This document shows positions 37,801 to 52,800 of a stretch of DNA of 64,000 nucleotides, one piece after another. A model generated the notes under the pieces. The model was not told where the DNA came from. It was given only the letters and a program-made list of their open reading frames with translations, and searched no databases. The stretch lies in the NCBI GenBank assembly GCA_034620365.1, contig JAQGEQ010000175.1, positions 1,550,001-1,614,000 of the forward strand, read 5' to 3'. Numbering within the stretch: position 1 is the stretch's first letter; each line of letters begins with the position of its first letter. The stretch comes from Pegea sp. RAD2-039. Lineage: Eukaryota > Chordata > Thaliacea > Salpida > Salpidae. The position numbers and the translations under genes are program-made.

Positions 37801-40800
37801 TTTTCTACTCTCTAGATTTTCATTTTGAGATTCTTTATGAGAAATTAAATTAGTTGAGAAATCAAAAAAGTCACTTTCTTCAGTTTTTTCAATGATGTCA
37901 GTAATCTCTAGATCTAGAGAAGAATCATTTTCTGGTACAGTATTATCATCAGTTGATTGAGTTATATTAAAAGATTCCAGATCATTTTCAGGAAGATCAT
38001 CGGTTGAATAGACTGTTTTGATAGAAGCAGCCGATTTTTCGTCAATAGATCTCAATTGATCTTCACATATAGTGGTAAAAACTTCTTCATTTTGTTTACT
38101 TAATCTTTCAGTTGTGATTTTAGGTACAGAACAAGTGTTAATGACGCTATCATTGATAACTATTCGATCATCATATGCCAATTCAGTCAAAATATTCCCC
38201 GGAGTGTTAACAGCTTTATAAGCAAACAATTTTTCATCAGTATCTTCATTACTTTCTTTAGCTATTTCTTCACAGTCATCTTTGTTGTTATCGATGACCA
38301 ACTTTGACACTGAGAGGTTCTTAGCTACATTTTGCTGGTCTTCAACTATTTTTACATCATCTGCTTTGTCTACATTGTACAGATTACTCGCAACATCTTC
38401 GACGTCTAAAGTCTTATTTATAGAGCTTAAAGACGATCGATTTGCTGAAGTCATTTGCTTATTATCTGATAAATCGTTCAACTCATCATTACTTATATGT
38501 GACATAATAGCATTGGAATGGGAATCAGTTTCAATCGTATCTAACTGTTTATCTAGGGTGCATATACTTTCAGATTTTGAGTTGATCTCTGATATTTCCG
38601 CTTTGCAAGTTTGAACTTCATACAAACTATCTGACTCATCACTTTCAGTATATAAGTTAGATAAGTCGTTTGCTTGATTATAAGTATTACTAGTCGAGTT
38701 TATTACATCATCAACTTGTTTGTTTTGAGCAGTTCTTTCTTGTTTCTTACTAAATTCATATTGATCTAAGAGATCAGAAGATTTTGGATCACATTTTAAG
38801 TCAAAAGAGAGATCTGTCAACTGATGTTTTAGCTGTAAACTATTTTTATCTTCTTTAGCTTGTTCTTTAATGATGCATTGTTCATTTGGAGCCAAATCAA
38901 CCTTAACCTGATTTTTTTCAAAAAATACTTCTTCTGCAGGAGCTGTACTTTTAGGGTTGTAATATTCACATCTTTCATCTTTCATTGTCTCATCATCAGC
39001 AGATACTGAAGATTTATCGCTACCACAAGATTCTAAAATGCTTAGTTTGTTATCAAACGAAAAAATCAGATTCTGCTGTTTTTTTGAATCATCTAAATAT
39101 TTTATTGAATCATATTCATAATTTTTTTTATTTTCTTCATCTTTTAGCGCTTCTTCTGTGTCTCTAGTTTTTTCTGGTGTTGTTCTGACATCATTTGTAG
39201 AAAATTTGAAGTCTATTGTCTCCCTACTATCAGTCATATCATTAAAATTATTGGAATTTGAACTTGAGTTTACTTCACTTCTTTCTTCTTTTACAACTTG
39301 TTTAATTTCTTCAGGTGGTTTTGGTTCTGAAGTTTGTTCAACTACATTTGCTTTTTCTAAGCTGCCCTCAAAGTTTGTATTTTCAAAAGAAAACTGTTTG
39401 TTGAAATTACTTTCGGCATAGGTGTGTCTTGTTTCAAAACACAACTTGTCTTCATATGAAGGCTTTAAAACACTTTGATCATCAAAAACTGTTTCTTCCG
39501 CATCTTCTTCAAAGACTAAACTATCTTTTAAGGACTCGGTTAAACTAGGATTATTTTTAGATAAACTGTAGCAAACATCGTCTTCATCATCATCAAAAGT
39601 TGCACAAGATCCCATCTGGCCGATGTTGCTATTGCTACTATCACCTATAGACTCATCACCTTCATCAGAGCTTGAGCTTGTGGTGTTAGATGAAGATTCT
39701 GGCATAACTTCCGATTTTAGTTTTAGTTCATCTTCATTGTATGAAACTAGATGAGATGTTTTTTTCATTAAATTAAAATCTTTATTTAAACTATTTTCGC
39801 TTTCAGCATGCTGCGTCATCTGAGTGAATTCAATTTCATCTGATTTGCTTTCACTAACTTCTTTCAATTCTTTTCGATTACAAGGTTCGTTAGATGAAGG
39901 AGGTAAACTATTTTCATTTTTGTCAGCAAAATGAACTAAGCTCTGATCAGCTTCATTCAATTGATCTTTATCCGCCTTTTCTTCAGTAATAAAAGCAGAC
40001 GAAGAAGTTGATTGTGAATCAAGAGTGGTATCTTCTTTTATTTCATCTTCTCTAATATCCATTTTTTGAGAATAAGAGATGGAATTAAGATTTGAAATAA
40101 ATTTATCCTCTAAACAAGTACTAAAAGAGGATAAATTAACACTTTTATTCTCAACATTTACTGATTCATTTGATCTGTCTTCAACCATTTGCAGTTGTTG
40201 AGAGTCATTTGAATCTTCTGAATCTTCATTCACAACAAGTTTTTCATCCTGACAAGATATTTTGGACATACTCATATCTTCACTTACATCTTGTACACTT
40301 TTATGATCAACTTCAGTCATGTCATGAACAGGCAAACTTTGTGTTTTCTGAGACTTTAAGTTATGATCATTTTCTGTTATGTCATCTTCTACCATTTCTA
40401 CAGCAGCTTCATTATCTACAACTCCCAAAATATCATCCAGTTGTACAGCTTTTGTTTTATGAATTATATCTCCATTAGATTGTAGATAACTTTTGTCTGC
40501 TGATTTAGCTACTAAAGTCAATCCTTCTGAGTTAGTAGCTAAAGTGTTCGTTAGTTTATCGTCAAAGTTTTCATTCGAACTAAAGAAAGAAGAAGGCGTT
40601 CTTATGAAATCTTCATCTAGCTGAGATGTTGCTTCTGAATCTTTGTTAGAATCTTTTTCCTCTATATTTACGTTTGGTGGAGCTTCACGGAGCTTACAGG
40701 ATATATCTTCATGTATCTGTTCCGTGTTGTTATTCAAAGTTTTATTTTCACAATCATCTTGACGATGTTCGCTGTAATCTCTTTTGATATTTTCGTTTAT

Positions 40801-43800
40801 TTCTATGTCAAGAGTATCCTTTCTGTTCTCAATGAAGTTTTCTGCATTTTCAGTGTGTTTTGTTCCAGCTGATAAATTTGAAGTATTTTCATAACTTTTA
40901 GTGTGATGAAACGTATCAACAGAAGAATTATCTTGTAATGTTTCATCTGTAGTTTTCTTTTCTACATTTTCCTCAAACATATTCACAGTGGAAGAAAGTT
41001 CACATTCTATATCAACTTGTAATGAAGAGTCACATGACCAATCTTCAAATACTTCACTTTCTTTCAGAAGTTTAGTAGAGTCTCTACTTTTGTCATTATC
41101 AAGATCACTTATTAAAACTTTTTCATTCAATTTATCATCATTTTCGGTAAAAAAATCTTCATCTTTCTCTACAAATAGTTTTTCATTTTCAGTTTTATTA
41201 TTTACATTTAGTTTTTCACTGCAAACATGAATCTCCATTTTTTTTAAACTGGGTGGATATTTATCTATTTTAGTTAATAAATTGGAACTTGTTAAGCTTT
41301 TCTGAACCTCTTCCTTCTTATCTAATGAAACATCTTTACTCTTATTAAAAACTGATATCACTAAATCATTATCATCAATCTTATCACATGGTTGTTGTTT
41401 TTCAACGTCGATTGGATCGATAAAAATTTTTGTTGAAGTAGAGACTTTGTTCGGTTGTTGACATCTATTTTCTGCAATTTTTTCTTCGTCCGATTCATTG
41501 AAAAGGTCTTCATCTTTTATTTCGTTTTCAGTATTGACATACATTTTTTCATGTTCCTGCGTTGCTAGGACAGTATCAGCAGTGACTTGTGTAGGCGATA
41601 AAGTGATACCAGATAAACTGACCTCATTAGCTGTCAATGTTTCATTGTCTTTCGACATCTCACTTTCTATCTTGTGTTAACCGCTTCGGACAAAGACACA
41701 CAAACAAAGACGTCCGGCTTAACTTCATGAGAATCTTTTGAATTGGTGAGATTGATGGCTTGAGAAAGAGATTCTGCATTACAAACATCATCTGTGTTAC
41801 TGTTCTGAATTTTGAAAATCTTTTTTTGGTCGGATGTGTTACTTTCTTCTGACGTATTTTCAGCTGAGCTCAATTTGTTTGTGATATTTAATTGTTTTAG
41901 TTTGTTGACCGACGGTGCAACTATTATTTGTTCTCTATTTGAGTTATCTGTGAAACTTTGTGACTGCTCCCAGCTTAGGAGAATTTCGTGTACACTGTGA
42001 TGTTCTTCCACTACTGAAGGTGACAATTCAGCCTCTAACTTTTCTTTAACATCAATTACTTCCTGCTTACTATCAAAGCTCTGGACAGCGTTGGTATCAT
42101 CAGATGTAGTCTTAAGTGCTTCTTTCGGTGAAGTTAGATTTCGGAATCTTTCAACCTCTTCTCGGAGCTCGTTAGTTGCAGCTTCATACGCAAGGACTCG
42201 TTGTTGAAGAGACATTTGAGGAGGAGTATGATCAGAGTCCGAATCTTCTTCAGAAGCAGAGCTTTCACTACTTTTGTAGTCGTCTTTTTTTATGTAACAT
42301 TCAAACGAAGCATCTCTGGGAAGATTACTTTTACGATCAGAGATTGGAGCTAGAAGAAAAGGAAGACGAGATGATGATGAGGGACATGGATCAATGATCT
42401 CTACGCAAGTACTGAAACGAACTGATTTCACTGCACCACAAGATTGCGATCTCATAATGGGATGATATTTCAAAGGTACTCTTGCCAGCGAATGTGAAGA
42501 CGAACACATCCTCAGTGATGATGAAGCAACTTTTAAATCCGTTTGATCTGAACTTAGAGCTTGATTGCCACCAGCAAATAACTTCTTTAAGTCTTCATCA
42601 TCATTAATCTGTTTGATAGTTTCTTCAATGCTTACATCTTTCTCAATTCGATCTTCAATCTTATAACTTTCATCCTTTATTTCATTTATGAAAACATTTT
42701 GATCTTGAGAAAATACCTCATCAAAATAACTTTTGGATGTAAGATCTTGAGATGAAGAGTATATAGAAGATACAGTTTCAAAATCATCGTTAACTTCATT
42801 CAATGCTTTTTCTTCTTGACTGAGAATATCCATAACCTCTGAAAGACCTTTTTTAACTTCATAAACAACAGAAACTGCTTGGTTTATAGGAACATTATCT
42901 CTTATTTGATCAGATTGTTGAATGATATCTGGTGTTGCCAGGGAGTGATTTAAATCTGTCTGACTGGTTGTTTCTAGAAGACTTCTAACTGTGTTTAGCT
43001 GTGAAAGAACATTTTGCAAATCTTTTGCAATTTCGTTTGGTGAATCGTGTTTATCGGGTGTTTGAACTAAGTTTTGTGCTTTTTTAATTAAATAATGTTA
43101 CCAATTTTCGACGTTTCGTTGGATCCAAAAGTTAGCGTGAAAGAAAGTAAAGTAGAAATGAAATAAAAAGTAAAAACTTTTTCTCGTTTTATGTTTTTAA
43201 AGTCATAAACTTAATAAATCTAAATATTTTTGTCTATATTCAAAACACTAATTACCTGATGCTGGGTCAACCAAATAGTATCGCTTCTTTCCTTGATTTA
43301 TTTCATCGTTTTCCTGAAATGTTTCAAAACAGTTTAGGGCATGCCACAAATATTCAGTTTTAATACTGAAAAACCGCATTAGAAACCTAAGCAATAAATC
43401 AAAAAAGCAGCAAATGACATGAAAATTAGTTGAATTGTTTATGATAATTATTGATGGTATGAAAAATTAAAACATTAATCGGAGATTAGAATAAAACTGA
43501 TAGTATGCTATAAGAATGAATCTATCAAATTGAACATTCAAAAATAAGTGATTTGGTTATATTAAACATTATACTTATTTGCAATTTACATGCAAATTAT
43601 CAAATTAAAGCTGCTTACAAATCTTACTATTAGTTTGATTCCATTTTTAGAGTTTTTTTTACATACAGCAGTATTTTATAAGAACTTTATTATTAATGCA
43701 TCAATAAAGGAAATGCCCTTAAAAATTTATCTTAAAAATTATCTATGAATAAACCAAATTTAAATTAATTATCAAGACATTTTAAATTTTCCTATAAGTT

Positions 43801-46800
43801 GGGAGATATGTTACTTTTCTGTAACGATTAAAAGTAAAAATTTATCACCTCCTTTAAGACCTCTTCTTCTTCGCTTTCAGACCCAGAGCTCTGCATTGGT
43901 TTGTTCAAAGCAAAAGTATTAGTTGCTGGTTAGCATGAAGCTTGCTTGCATGTACAAAATTAATGCTTCGAAAAGTTGCTAATTTGTATGTTTAGATGAC
44001 AAATGATGGTGACATAAATTTTTCTAAGCATTTAAATTAATTATTTTTGTTGAAAATTTTCATTTCAGCATAAATGTTCTTTAGATAATCAAATTAAAAT
44101 TTATAGATTTTAGTGATAACTAAAACTAAATAAAGAGTTTAAATTAAGTGATGTAAATGAAACATCTGTTGAATATAAATAGAATGATAAAAAATCATTA
44201 GATTAAACATTCAACGATTTACAATGTCTACTTAGCTTGCATTCTAAAAATTCGTGTTTTTATACTAAACAAAAGTAGTGACTTGGATATCTTTTGATGC
44301 TTTTAAAATTATTCAAAGTTTATAATATTCTAAGATAATCTACCGAATTAAAATGTCTAAGATCTTATAACTTTTCATGATGCTGATTTCGGAGAAGAAA
44401 TTAACAAACTATTCTAATTTTTGACAGTACAATTCACCTGATCAAACTCAGGTAAGGTGATGTTGAGACTACACAAGGTCTTGCGAGCTCCATGTGATTT
44501 GGGAGGTCCTCCTGAACTACGGTAAAATGATAATCTTCCACAAGATTCCTGAGTTGAATCTCGCACCTAGAAACGTCATTTGGAATAATATGATGATATT
44601 CAGGGTTTTTTGTAACTCACTTTTACCAGCATCTGCATTCGATTCTCAGTAAAAGGAGCATAAATAAATTTCCTTGTGGGAGTCGCTGATTTAGTCATTG
44701 AAAGATTTCCAGAACATTCTACACATATTTGGCTTCCTTCAAAAATTTCGATATCTTTACTTCTGGCTATTTCAATAAAGTTTTCTCGATCTTCTAAGGT
44801 TCTTTCATTCCTGAAAAGATTTTTAGTTTTTAGTCTTATTTATCAAATCTTTAAGATTCAAATTCATCTAAAAGATCTTTTGATTACCTGTCTTCACTTA
44901 AGCATAAAATTCTCACAGTAGCTTCAAATTGACCATATGATTTTGCATATACAACAAACTTTGACAAATAAGGTACCCGAGTTGCTTCAGTGTAGATTTC
45001 ATGAGCAATAGGGATAGATTCAGATATTTCTCGACAATCGATTAACCAAAATCTGAATATTTTCAAGGATTTGTATCAGTTTTATGTTAATTACAAGTAT
45101 ACAAGTCTTATAATTAGATAGTGGTTAAAAATTAAATAAAAAATTATTTAAACTATTGCTGCTGTTGTTTCACCTGGCAGAAACAGTTGATGTAAACGAG
45201 ACACAATCATCTAGGAAGTTTAAAGGTGTTGAGCCAGTAATATCTTCCCATTTAGCTGTGTCTGCACCTCCTATTTGAAATGGATAAAAGATGATAGTTA
45301 TCAAAGAAATATATAAAAAATTTCAAACTACTAACCAGAGATACTACACAAAAGACGTAATGTAGAATCGTCAGTAGAACTAAGATAATTTTTCATATTT
45401 GTTCCTTCTATAAATTAAAAATATCTTTTATAAACTGAGCTAAAATAACTTAATTTATTTCGGTATTTAGCTAAAAATCCACTAACTATTGTACCAAATT
45501 TTTTTATAAACTTAAAAATACAGTAAATATTTGTTCAACTAACTATCGATTATTATAATAAATAATTGAATTATTACCAGGTAAGGGTATAGTAAGTTTA
45601 ATTGGTTTATGAAACTTTCGTCTTCTTGGTTCAATAGTAAATATAGAGCTTGCTTTAGCTTTCATACCAACTGCTTTTTTACATAGTTCACTTGGAACAG
45701 GTAACATCTAAAAATTTTCTTATTATAATCTAATTTTAAAATATTTATTAATTGTCAAAATCTCAAAATAAATAAATCAAGAATTTAGATATGTCTACCT
45801 GTAAGGCAATAGTAATTTTTTTAGTTAAAGCTCCTGCAGGGAAAAACACGCGAGCCCGTGAAACAACAGAAGACTCGATATCACCTCCATTAGAATCAAT
45901 TACAATAGCATTTTCAATTGGTCTAGATACGATTGCAAAGAATTTTGGAAAAGTACTTGTAATGATACGAAGCACTTTTTTCTCAGTAAGCAGTGTCTCT
46001 TCATTTTGAAGTTCTGCTCGAAAATTTCATTTATCATTTTTTACTAGAATATAGATTTTGAAGTAGAGAAGTGACCTTCAGTTGAATGCTGCTTGATAAA
46101 CACTTCATCACTACATGGAGCCTTGTGTTCTTTCCAAGTCTCACCATCATTACTACGTAACACAGCCAGTTGTCGAAAATTCCCTGCCAAGCTAGCAAAG
46201 TGTGGTACTTCAATGGCTACTGGCCTGTTTAATGAAATCAGAAATCAATAAATAAAATTACTAAAAAGTTTGAATGATTTTTATCATTTTTTTTTCTAAT
46301 TAAAAGAAATAATTTTAAATGAAAAAATTTCATTTTTAGAGTTTAATTTATCTCAATAATTTTTTTAAAAATAAGTTTAAAATGTTTAATAAAAACTTTG
46401 TTAATATTATTTTGTACTATGTGCTTTTTAATTTTTCAGAATTAGTTTCAGAACTACTGAATGGCAGCCCTAATTATTGACATGTAACTTCAAATATGTG
46501 TTACAAAGCTTTAATTGAATAAAATTTGAGAAAAATCTAAAAAGTTTTAAAACTCTTTACAGCTTTAAAATTTAGGAAATATCATTCTTTTTTGGAAATA
46601 CAATGAATTTTAAACTAGCTTAAATAATAAATGAAAGAAAACAGTTGTTTTATGTTACTTAAAGGTGAAGAGAATGACGTAATTTAGGTTTTTTAAGAAG
46701 CAAGCTCAGTCACGATCAAGCACTTGACCAAATCCAGTGATACGAATAATTTACTTCTAAGTAGACTTTAATTAAAGAGAAAATTATTTCACCTTAACTG

Positions 46801-49800
46801 ATTTTCAATCAAAATTTTATTTAAGGTATTCTCCTGGTAAATGCAAAACTATTTTTTATAAATACTAGCAGTTAGTAAGAGATAAATCATGTCACCCTAG
46901 AAAACTAGTTCCTTGAGGTCCTATCTCCAACACTCTGTTCGCTTTTCCTTCAGCATCAAACATTGAAGGATTGTTACTGTTCAACGTCATTAGTGATGTA
47001 AGTTTTCGACGACGAGTGAAACGACAAGTGATTCTAGTAGGGCCAGGACACACATTAGGAGGGATTATAACTCTCAAATTATTTTGTCGAGTGCCTTTCA
47101 TTACACCACCACAAGCATCCACCACAAATGAAGCTAAAAAGCTGCAAAGAAAAACTATTTTAACAAGCTACTGAAAGCTTATTGTGTATTCGTTAAAACA
47201 TTTCTACTAAATTGGTTTCATTTTCTTGGTAGGCAGTAAAGGCTCACAATGGGTATTCAATAACAATTTTTATATAAGTTGTCATTATATAATCAAATTT
47301 ACTTTTCTAAACCAAATTCAACAGATAAATTTCGATTTTTATATTAAAGAAATCATATTTAATTCACAAATATAAACAAAATTAGTTTCAGAAAAAAAGT
47401 ATTTAAAGAAGAAATCAGGTACCAGACGTCTAGTTGTTTTTTTTTCATACCTTCCATGCTTAGGTTTATTTCGATAATTTATGTTATCAGTTGCTCCAAA
47501 AGCACTTGTAGAAGATGATAGAGAAGATCTCGGATTAGAATTTTGATTGTGTCGGCTGTTCATCGTTGAATATCGTGTATCACTTAAAAAGGCATTAAAA
47601 TTAACAGAAATAACTTTGAAAGAAAAGTACGTTATTGAGTATAGTAACTAAAATGAAACTTTAGAATGTATTACAACAAACAGCACTTTGTGTCAATTGT
47701 ATTAATGTCACCAACTGTTTGTTGTTACATGTATTGTGTTGATATTTGCAAGTCATTTTGACAATACTTTATAAAAACTCTTAGATATACAAAATCTTAG
47801 GAAATGGTTAAAGCAGAAATTGCTGTCTTTAGTATTTCAAGAATGTTTCCTTTCGAATACAAAACATTAAAATGATAATTATTTATATTTATCAACAAAT
47901 TAATAGGAAAAATATAACTTTTAGTATTAATAACGTTTAGTAGTTAAAATTATGACTTATTTAAATAAGTTGTTTTTAAAATGAAATCACAAATAATAAT
48001 ATGAAGTAAAAAGTATATTAATATTAATATATTTGTTAAAGTCTTAAGAAATATTAGTGAGTGATGCATTCAATCAAAAGAGTCAACGAAATTTTCATTT
48101 ATTTATTACAATAAACGCGAAGTGTTGTTAATCATTTTAACTTATACAACTGGAAATATCCATTTGCAAAATAATCAATAACTTATCTTAAGGAAAGTAA
48201 TTTCTTAAAATTGAGAAATAGTACCTGCTTGTAGCAGTTGTTGAAGGCTGCTTCGGCATAATGCTATCATCTCCCAACTCCTTCATTTCAGTTGTTGTTA
48301 AAAAATCCCCTCCTACAACACTACCATCTGAAAATCACAAACATTAATTGGTCATGAAAAAATGAGAAAACTGAGTCTCTTGCAATCCTAATATAATGGA
48401 AACTGATCTTTAATAATTTTAGAATTTTGGAGATCAGATAGAAAAAATACTTCCATTTTAAATGAGTAAAAGCTCTTTAGAAATGCATTTGAAAATCCTT
48501 TTTAAAAAACAATTTTTCAGATCATTTAAATAATTAATCATTTTTGAAAACTGATTAAATATTAAAAAAGTCAAAATATAAACATCACACTAAAATGGTT
48601 TATTATCATTTTCTCAAATTAAATATAACTGCTTGAAATTAGATAAGCTTTTAAAATAAACTCGCTGAAGTTATTTCAAAAGTTGAACTTTTGTCAGAGA
48701 CAATGCAAAATAATTTGTTGAAGATAATGATGAAACTACAAAACAAATTACAGATATTATGTATAACTTATTTAGAAAAATGTCATTCAACCTTACAACA
48801 ACTGGTATTTAACTATCATTTATTCTAAGAAGTAAAATAAGTAGAACTATTGTGGCTGTTTTGCTTACAAGTCAAAAAAATCTTCAAAAAATGAAAAAAT
48901 CGGAAATTGGTTGATAAAATTGTTTTCAAAATTTCAGTCAAATCTTTTTAAAGTCAAAATTGATTGAAGAAAAAATTACCTTCGTCATCAGATGCATCGG
49001 ATATAAAAGTTTCCCCGAGACTTTCAGGAACATTAAACTTTTTTCTTTCTTCAATAACCTGTTAGTAAGAATATTGAATTTTGTTAAGCATTTTGGCAAA
49101 TGAAAGTTTGTCTGGTTGCAAAGTTAATAAAAAAATGTTTTCTGTCAAATCTTTTAAAATTGTATTTTAACTTTTCTTCTCACAAACATAAATATAGTCA
49201 AGAAATTTCAGTCATTGAAACTTTATTATTAAAGACTCATTCCTTGTTCAATTTTATCTTCAAAAATTAAACTACAAATACTTAAAAAAATCAGATGCAA
49301 AAAAGAGAAAACATTTGAAAAGCTTTGTAATAATCATCAATTTAAATTACATATTTAGTAAAAAGCTAATTTTCAACAAGAGATATAAAGAAATATATAA
49401 ACTATACTTAGAAGTAAAATATGTGTAAATTAATAACAAAAAATAGAAGTAGTTATATATTGGCAATTTTAAATTGCTTCATCAATTTTAATTTGTGTGT
49501 AATTAGTTACAGATTCTCAAAATTATAAATTAAGTCTTGTATATATTGTACATTTAAAAATTGCAAGATGATTAGAAAACATTCTTTTAAATTTTTGAAG
49601 AACTTGATACAGAATCAAATGAGAAAATCGAAGTTATTTATAAAATTTCAATATAATTAGTTATAATGTATTTTACTCACTGTTGTCGTAGTCTCAGTAG
49701 TAACTTGTTTTAATGTTTCAACCAGAGTAACATAACCGAGTCTGTCCGCCAACGAAAGGGCTGTATTGCCGCTCTAAAAACGTATTTTATGGTTTGTTAG

Positions 49801-52800
49801 GTAAATAAAATTTCAGAAAATAATATTTGATCAAACAGATAGCACTTAATTAATTTACAACATTTGACTTTTATTGGTAGTGAAAATAATATAAAACAGC
49901 AATTATATTTCAAATGTTACTCATAAATGCCAAATGTTTTACAGATTAACTTTAGTTTGTTTAAAGTTAAGTACTCAAAAAACAAACAAAATTTAGACTA
50001 ACATTGGTAAGTTCGTTAGGTGAAGCACCATGTTGAATAAGAAGGTTTACAACATGAGTGTGTCCTTGTTGTGCTGCTTGATGTAATGGTGTATAGCCAT
50101 TCTATGAATAAACCTATATTTAAGTTGCTTCACAAAGATAAGTATTTTTAAACTATTGAATGTCACCAAAAATATTTCATCTCTAGGTAAAACACATCCA
50201 ACTTTTAATGCTAATAAATACTTTATTCTTCTATTTCTACATCTTTAAACACTTAAAAACAAGAAGCATAAAATGTTCAGAAAACGTAAACTTACTTTAG
50301 TCTTTGCATTAACTTTAGCTCCAAATGAGAGCAAGAAGTTGGCAACTTTCATGTTTCCGTGATGTGCAGCTATATGTAGTGGAGTACAACCTTTAATAAA
50401 AGATTTCAGATTAATATTGATCAGCTATACCTCGTAGATAGTACCTGATTTTGTAAGAGGATCAACTAGTGAGCCATTATCATATAAAACTTTTGCAACT
50501 GCAACCTGATCTTCTTGGGCAGCTAAATGCATTGGTGTAATACCAAACTAAAAACATTTAATGTTTTTTTTTTGCTTTTTAATGACATTAGTTTAGCACC
50601 TTTGCTGAAGCATTTACTCCAGCTTCTTTAGAAAGTAAGATGCTACACATATCAACATTTCCTTCTTGAGCTGCTAAATGTAGAGGTGTCACATCCATTC
50701 TGGTCAAACTATCAGGAGAGGCATTGTACTCCAACAAACACAGAGCAATGTCCATCTGATTCTTCTTTGAGGCAATGTGCAAAGGGGTATAACCATTCTA
50801 AAATAATAAAAATTATAAAACTATCTGGTAAAAAATTAAAAGCTTTCAAATCTATCTTATGCAAATATTAGAATTTCAAGGTCTCACTTAAAGAATTATT
50901 ATTTTAAATTCAACTTTATCACAAAGTATTAGATTTATTATAAGATAGTGAGTTAAATTATGAAAATACTTTTTGTTTACTCTTTCATTTATCAATCAAT
51001 AAGATATTCTGATGTCAATTACCTTCCCTGGAAGATGAGGAGACGCTCCATGTTGAAGTAGAAGTAAAGCAATATGTTGATTGTCATAATGAGCAGCTAC
51101 ATGTAGAGGTGTAAGACCATCCTAACAAAATTTCAGTTGATATTAAACCTTTAAGCTTCAGTTGTTGTTCATCTAAAACTTAATCGATTAGTTATTAAAT
51201 AAGTCTAGCTGTAGCATAAATCAAATATTTCATCTCATTTTATCTAACTTAATCCAAAAGTGTTAAAATAATTAATAAGTTAGAATGAATCATCGTTTAG
51301 TTGCGTCTCAGCTAGAAAGCAGTAATTGTTAATAAAATAAAGAAAATAATCGATTAAGTATAACCAACGTTTTTCTTCATTTAAACCTTTATCATATTTC
51401 AGTTAGTTTAAAATGTTACTTGTAGAATAAAAAACGTGGAAAGCCACCAAAATTAGAAAAAGTAAGAAAGTTATTGCTGTATTGAAAAGATTTTTATGAA
51501 AAGAACCTTTCCGCAAGCATCTGGAGAGGCTTTGTGCTTTAATAACATGCTAGCAATTTCAATTCGTCCATATTTTGATGCAAGATGTAATGCAGTAAAT
51601 CCTTTCTGTAATTACAATTTTCAGATAAAACTTTCAAGTTATTCACTTTTGAGTTTTGACAATCAAACAAAATGATTAAATTTTGTGATGAAATGATTGA
51701 ATATTGAAATAGACAGTCTTATTAGGACATATTAGTTGTGAAGATGTAGAGGATTTGAAAAATATGAAACTTGAAAGTTCATCTTAACAAAAAATCCCCG
51801 ATTTTAAAATTTACTTTTGTAAACCTGTTTTTTAGTTTTTAAAGCAATTTTTAAATATACAAAATATAGTTTTTATCCAAACATAGTTAAGAGCTTAGTA
51901 TTTTTAACAATATAAAGTGAAAGATTGTTGCAAAAATCGAAGTTTTATAAATTTTATCAGCCACCTTTGTAGTAAGACTGATATCAGCACCATAATCGAC
52001 GAGCATCTGACAAACTTCCACGTGATTCTCTTTTGTTGCAATGTGTAGTGGAGTGTAACCGTCATGCATCACTGAATTCACATTTGCCTTATACTAAAAG
52101 AGAGGAATAAAGTGAAAAATATAATTTTTCAATTAAAGTAAGATTAATCTTTATTTCTCTTCAAGCTCATTTTGTACCTCAATTTTATTAGCTTATTTTA
52201 CTAGTAATCTATCAAAAGTTATTTTTTATTTAATATAAAACTTAAATGTTAATACAATGCTATAAAATAAAAAGCTTTTTTTATGTTTAATCCGAAAAAG
52301 TTATATCTCAGTTAAAACATTTTTTTATGCTTTATATCATTTATTAGTTGATCAACAAAACTCTCCACGTCATTATTATTTTATTGGTATACTTTAAAAG
52401 ATCATTGTAGTTAATCATTAAAATCAATCTTTTAACAAAGACTAGAAAATTAAACAACAGCGAATTTCCAAGTATAGAAATTAGTAAAATAGAAATGTTT
52501 TAAAGCTACAAATGTTTTTGTGAAAATTCAATTATTACCATTAATTTGTTTTAAACAAAGCAATCTAAAAAGACGCTAAGCTTAGTTAGAAAATTTAACC
52601 AAACTTACATTTATATCGTTAAAAGGATATTTACTGATGGTGGGAATGAATGTGAAAGATAATTGTTAAAAGTTAAATATTAACATTTGTTTTGTTAACT
52701 TACCTCTAACAGTAGCTTAATCACTTCAGTCTTATAGAGGCGTGACGCTAAATGTAGACAAGTTTGTGATTCCTAAAAATTAATTAGGTTAAAATCAATC

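Noticed and set aside
34409-41680. Several plus-strand open frames of 60-110 codons opposite the giant exon
   Set aside because: They are antisense shadows of a long coding exon with biased Ser/Glu/Asp codons; none has splice logic or a domain.
41640-41700. Programmed minus-1 ribosomal frameshift between the two giant ankyrin frames
   Set aside because: The local sequence CGGTTAACACAAG does not fit an X-XXY-YYZ slippery site, and a 53-nt GT-AG intron gives an exact in-phase join.
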